From contig NC_071335.1 in NCBI RefSeq assembly GCF_027744825.2, positions 28,609,001 through 28,673,000 of the forward strand: 64,000 bases of DNA, given 5' to 3'. Origin of the DNA: Synchiropus splendidus. Its lineage: Eukaryota > Chordata > Actinopteri > Syngnathiformes > Callionymidae. Positions 59,555-64,000 of this stretch are shown in pieces. The notes below the pieces were generated by a model. It saw nothing but the letters and a program-made list of their open reading frames with translations, had not been told where the DNA came from and searched no databases. A program made the translations under genes and the position numbers. Numbering within the stretch: position 1 is the first letter of the stretch; each line of letters begins with the position of its first letter.

Positions 59555-59840
59555 CAAAATCAGAATCAGAAAAACTTTATTATGTTCGTAACATGCTCTG
59601 TACTCGACATATCACAATAAATTAAAAAGAAATACTATCATAAAGTGCAAAAAAAAGATATACTGGAGAGCTTTGAAACCATGTGAACAATGTGTATAAT
59701 GTGCAAGAAAATGCAGTTCAAGAAGAGAAAAGAGAATGGAGTACCATCTCTCACTACTGACTAAGTAGAGTGGTATAAATGTTACATTAGAAACAAGCAG
59801 AACCTTTTGTGCACTCCCCGACTTGCTTGGAGCTAGCATA
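59555..59840 (-). mobile_element. LINE 3' UTR and tail on the minus strand
   Basis: On the minus strand the stretch ends with AATAAAGTTTTTCTGATTCT followed by GATTTT, preceded by TTGCACTTTATGATAG and CTTGCACATTATACAC. This is the usual 3' end of a fish non-LTR retrotransposon (AATAAAG plus TTCTGA repeats). No reverse-transcriptase remnant is visible. Confidence 0.55.
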
Positions 59841-61284
59841 GTTTGCTTCTAAAGGTCGCATACCTGAGGTTTGACCAACGGTGCTTATGTGGTTGTTTTG
59901 AAGTGCATCTAATGTATATTGTCTTTTATGTGCGTTTCTGTAATTAAAGATGATTGTTCTTTATGGCATATATACTTTTAAGTGTTAGATAATTTTCATT
60001 TTTTATGATTTTGAAAGTATGGGTTTGAAAGCATACTATATTTCAGGAATTGTTTCTTTTCTTTTTTTGCTTTGTCTCACCGACATTCAGAGCCAACGTG
60101 AGATACTCTCGAGGGTGAAACATGAACGCACAAAATCATCAGAACACATTATTTTCAGAAAATATGAGCCAGCTATTATGTTTTTTATTCTGTTGGTGAT
60201 GATGTGGTCTTCGTTGATAAGCTAAGAAATTGTACAATTCGCCACTGTCATGACAAGTGAAGTATTTCTGTAGAGCACCATGCATTTACAAAACAAAGAA
60301 TACAGCGAGGCTGTTAAGTAAAAATCAAGTTCTAATAAAAGAGGAAACTGTTGTTGGGATTCATTATAATCCCTATTTAATGTGCTGCTGTGTAGCTGTC
60401 ATATATCTTGTGCAGTGCTGTCTTTGATCGCGAGTTTGTTGCATTCAAGGGACATGGAATTATCATCTTATTGATATTCATTTATGGAATCTGGTGTATC
60501 CAGTGTATCTGGACAATAATATTTTCGCACATTTAAATGAGCTCACGGTGGCTACGTCTCTTCGGACGTCTCTTTCACCGGTGTTGAGCAGATTAACTGA
60601 ATCACAATATATATCCACATGAAAATTAGTTTTGCGGTCAGACAGCCAACATCACACGTTGTCTGCGTGAAGCATTGAACAATTACAAACCACTGAATCT
60701 TCTTCCTGACCTCCAATTACCCTCCGTCTAATGTGTCCGGCAGCAGCTTCCCACCTCCAACAACGCCGACGTTCATGATGCCAGGGAGACGAGTGACAAA
60801 CAACAGCGTGTGACCGGGGTCAAGGAAGCCTCTAACCTGTGGTCAACCTTTAAATAACGCTGCGCTGGACACTCTAATCTCAATGAAAGACGTGAGTTAA
60901 TGAGAAGGGACAACTGCTGGCCGCATCACGCTGGTCACTTGCTGTTAAATCTGGATAATTAGAGACGCTTACGGGCGACATTTTTGGAACACTGAGGAAT
61001 TCCTTCAGCATCCTACGACTCTCCAGCACAGACAGACTCTTGGGAACTGTGGTCTGAAATGATAGTCGATAATACCCTTCAGGAGAAACAAACATGTCTG
61101 CAAAATAGCTGTCCACAAATGCTCTTGTAATACGCATTTGGTTTCCGCAGGGCAGAATGGAGGATGGACAAAATAAAGTCACATGAGCACAAGATGTGTA
61201 TGAGAAATACAAAAATCCATCAATCGCATTTTTGCTTTTAGTGAAAGTTTGTTGCTCCTCTCATTATTATTGGGTGTTGCTGTT
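59841..61284. other. Intron 2 segment, no gene seen
   Basis: No supported exon. The minus-strand frame at 60880-61212 has no recognisable domain. Confidence 0.4.
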
Positions 61285-61400
61285 ATGTTTAGAATCAGAA
61301 TCAACTTTGTTGCCATGGTCAGTGGGGATCCCACCAACTAGGAACGTGCTTTGGAATAAAGTGCTGTCAGTAAAATAAAACAAAATAAAATAAAATAAAG
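61285..61400 (-). mobile_element. LINE 3' tail on the minus strand plus (TAAAA)n
   Basis: GAATCAGAATCAACTTTGTT is the minus-strand form of the AACAAAGTTGATTCTGATTC ending common to fish LINE-type copies. A (TAAAA)n run at about 61371-61399 follows. It is a short fragment. Confidence 0.5.
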
Positions 61401-61740
61401 CAGACGCAATGTGTGTGTTAATGTCTTGGTCTGACAAGTCACTTTTTGCTGCCTGCGAGAGCTATAAATGCTTTAGCTGAAATCATATTCAAAATTCATT
61501 TAAAATAGATCACCAAGCACGTTGCTATCATCACCTCTGTATGTTCGAGCTTTGACCAGCCAGCAAGTAGATTCTGAGAACCTGATATAGGTTATGGGGG
61601 ATTCAGTAGGAGGTTGGTTTGTAGAAAAAGGTCTTTGCGTCGGGGAGAAACAAGACTGTTTCTTGTGGTGTGAATCCTATTGTCGCTTTCGTCAACAAAA
61701 ACTATGATGAAATACTGTCCTCAAGACACAACAAAGAAGA

Positions 61741-62508
61741 TGTTGGTCATGTGGCAACAACTGAGACAACTGAGACCACCTAACTTGAGACAGAGCGGAG
61801 ACCAGCGCATACAGAGACTGACGGCCCCACACCAAGTTGAGAACAAGACTATGACCTAACTGAATACACTACAGGGTTTCTGCTGCATGTAAACAAGCTT
61901 GGTGCCTTGCCACGACTTAGACTAGAGCTGCCACGCCTTTGGAAAAATGGTTGCTTTTTAAGATGAAATTTCTCACGTATTTAAACAAAGTGGAAACATC
62001 GAAACAAGCGGAATACATATAAGGAATCATGGGGGAGGGGTCAAAAAGTCCTGCTATTAGTCATATAGATGCACATTCAGCTCTTACGACATGAATCAGG
62101 AATGAAATGCTGTCATTGCAACAAGCTAATACTAGTAACATCCGACTTCCGACGGGGATCGGTTCCGACCAACCGGTCCAAAGTCAGACTGGACGTAAGT
62201 CGAATGCCATTCAGAATAGCCAAGCGAGGGTTATAGATACTACTGCAGTGGTAGATCGCTGTGTGAGAGTGAGATGCTGGGATACTGTCGTACGCTTTGC
62301 CGGGCTGCCAGACATTGAATAAAAAATTTTAAAAAGCATCTGCTCGCCATGGTCATGAGTATGGGTGGACATAAGTCGAGCAGGTCATACATTGGATGTT
62401 ACTTGTAGTTTGTTTTGTATTCAGTTTATCCTCAGCCTTGGTCCCCCATTACTAATCTTGGCCTTGACTCAGTCTTAGGTTATGTGGTCTTAACTACAGT
62501 GCTACTAC
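61741..62508. mobile_element. Split copy of the GAGTCCAAGACC-family element with a nested insertion
   Basis: The left part (61741-61880) has GAGACCAGCGCATACAGAGA and CAAGTTGAGAACAAGAC, like 2110-2170. The right part (62410-62508) ends GGTTATGTGGTCTTAACTAC, like the end at 2240-2263. Between them lies unrelated sequence, including the inverted-repeat element at 62134-62403. Confidence 0.5.
62134..62403. mobile_element. Nested inverted-repeat element (GACGTAAGTCGAA type)
   Basis: It is bounded by AGTAACATCC (62134-62143) and its exact reverse complement GGATGTTACT (62394-62403). Subterminal words GGACGTAAGTCGAATG and GGACATAAGTCGAG occur on both sides. It is about 270 bp with no coding capacity and lies inside another element, so it inserted later. 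Confidence 0.55.
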
Positions 62509-63264
62509 ATATATGGTGCCCTGTTGTTGATGTTTAAAAATGAGGCCAAACAAAGTTATCTGTACCATTATCGGTAGCATTTAGAAATTAGGATTATTGA
62601 CCACTTCTCTGCTCGAAGGGAGTGCATTACAGATTACATCTACCACGTGGCGTCTCCTCTTGGTGATTCAGGCCTTCCTTTGGAATATCTGGCTGGATTG
62701 ATACAGTTGGACCTGAAGATTGAGATTTTATCAAGCAGCCTGGCTTGCAGACTCAGTGGAAGCGCCAGTCGGAGTGAGGTGTGCTAAAACTCGGTAGAGA
62801 GGCTCCAGACCTTGGTGACTTTGTTTCGGGAGCTAGAGTGAAGATAATGAAGAAATGACTGTTACACACTTTATGCAAATTATTGTTAATATAATCACGG
62901 GTTTTTCATTTGATAGCATTTTAGATGCTACGTCTATATTGGCTTAAAAGCGCTGTGCTGATGAATTATTCAAATGTTAATCAAGTTGAAATCTCCTTTG
63001 GTGTCATACTTTGCTTACGACAACAATGGCTTTTAATTGGAATACATACAGCGATCATCTGCGTGTCCCTGGCCAATCATGGCGCAGCGCTTTATAGCTC
63101 ATCAAATATGTATCAGAGCGGATTTGTAATCAAGAATGTCAACAGACCCCAATGTGTCCCTGATTTCCCGTCCAATCTCCCAAAGCTGTGTAAATGAAGT
63201 GGCGCTGATAACAGATTCCTGTTTGTTTGTCGATGTTAACTCGGCCGCCTGTGTCATTTAACAG
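62509..63264. other. Intron 2, distal segment before exon 3
   Basis: No additional exon. The acceptor ACAG at 63261-63264 follows a moderately pyrimidine-rich stretch. Confidence 0.5.
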
Positions 63265-63437
63265 GCAAAGCGAATGCAAACGTCCAGTGGGACGAGGACT
63301 CGGGTGAGAACCTTCCGTCGAACCCCGTCAGGATAGCCTTCGTCTTGGTGGTCCACGGGCGAGCGTCCCGCCAGTTCCAGCGTCTCTTTAAAACCATCTA
63401 CCACTCGTCGCACTACTACTACATTCATGTGGATCAG
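63265..63437 (+). CDS. xylt1: Protein O-xylosyltransferase 1, coding exon 3 (residues 282-339): start of the GT14 catalytic domain
   Basis: An ACAG acceptor is followed by GC, completing the Gly codon begun at 53726, then [12 protein letters not shown], the continuation expected for XYLT1. Residues 303-318 ([16 protein letters not shown]) and 331-338 (HYYYIHVD) are the opening strand-helix-strand of the Core-2/I-branching (GT14) glycosyltransferase fold, whose first part binds the UDP-sugar. The exon ends in phase 0 at CAG followed by GTGAGT. The last residue is Gln where the human protein has Lys, as I recall. The remaining catalytic domain and the C-terminal domain lie beyond the window, so the gene is partial here because of the window edge, not because of damage. 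The exon is intact, with no stop or frameshift. Confidence 0.95.
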
Positions 63438-64000
63438 GTGAGTCGAGTGGATCGAGTGAGTCGGCGCAAAATCATCCAGAAGCACACAAAACTGTCGACC
63501 CTTTATTAGATAGGACTGGTAATCGTGATATTACTCTCCGCATCTGAATAGTAAATGCTGTAATAATAACATTGTACACTGCAAGTGCTGCTTCAACACT
63601 TCTGTTTTCTTCCGCCGTCTTGGTCTCCCCTCATGTTGTGGCACATTTGTGGCAGTAGCATTAACTGCCATTGCTACAAACTACAAGATTGTTACAAGTA
63701 GTGTTGACAGAAACTGACCAAGAAAGGGAGACGTACTGTCCTGGTTTGAAAAATCTTTACTTCCAGATGTGGATTGTTTTTGGTTCAGCAACAGGCCAAT
63801 AAAAAGTGCCAAGCTAACGTAATGTGCTTAAGCGGGAAATGACCATCAAATGGTCTTGTTTCAATAAAAGTAAATAATATCGCTATAGCAGACGTCTCTT
63901 CACGTGTTCAGTCGGGATGTACAACTTTAGGTCAGTGGACGCGTTCTAGTCATGACGCACACTGATGTTTTTCACTTATTTTTGCTGTTTCAGCTAAAAA
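63438..64000 (+). other. xylt1: xylt1 intron 3, 5' part
   Basis: The intron begins with GTGAGT and continues past the window end. I see no exon, RNA gene or clear repeat in it. Confidence 0.8.

Larger units (their letters stand above)
53727..63264 (+). other. xylt1: xylt1 intron 2 (about 9.5 kb)
   Basis: The intron runs from GTGAGT to ACAG and interrupts a glycine codon after its first base. It contains the best-preserved copy of the TA-flanked repeat family (54471-54927), a CT microsatellite, LINE 3' tails on the minus strand and a nested-repeat block at 61.7-62.5 kb. No other gene is supported. Confidence 0.85.

Overview
The window looks like teleost fish genomic DNA, probably percomorph, though the species cannot be settled from sequence alone. 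Evidence: spliced vertebrate coding exons with canonical GT/AG borders, an A+T-rich background, long (TA)n microsatellites, and many degraded elements that resemble fish non-LTR retrotransposon tails and fish MITEs. There is no bacterial, viral or organellar gene organisation.

Only one gene is supported. It is the 5' part of xylt1 (protein O-xylosyltransferase 1) on the + strand. Exon 1 (10641-10916) carries the start codon and the Golgi signal anchor. Exon 2 (53159-53726) carries most of the stem and a conserved four-cysteine segment. Exon 3 (63265-63437) opens the GT14 catalytic domain. The three exons join in frame (phases 0, then 1, then 0) into 339 codons. Intron 1 is about 42.2 kb, intron 2 about 9.5 kb, and intron 3 runs off the window end, so most of the catalytic domain lies downstream. 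XYLT1 adds the first xylose to serines of proteoglycan core proteins and so starts chondroitin/dermatan sulfate and heparan sulfate chains.

Layout: 1-10.36 kb is upstream DNA with no supported gene but many repeats, including a hAT-like MITE with a perfect 8-bp target duplication sitting in the end of another element. 10.36-10.93 kb is a GC- and CpG-rich promoter/first-exon island. 10.9-53.2 kb is intron 1, holding (TA)n tracts, a fold-back structure, a TA-flanked MITE-like family and an L2/Maui-like LINE tail. 53.7-63.3 kb is intron 2, with the best-preserved copy of that family and a nested-repeat block at 61.7-62.5 kb.

I found no convincing novel multi-gene system. The most useful second-look items are the repeat nesting, the four-copy TA-flanked family, the fold-back and palindromic (TA) structures, the leader/promoter differences from human XYLT1, and several repeat-poor intronic stretches that could be conserved regulatory elements. 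All repeat family names come from pattern recognition without any database search.
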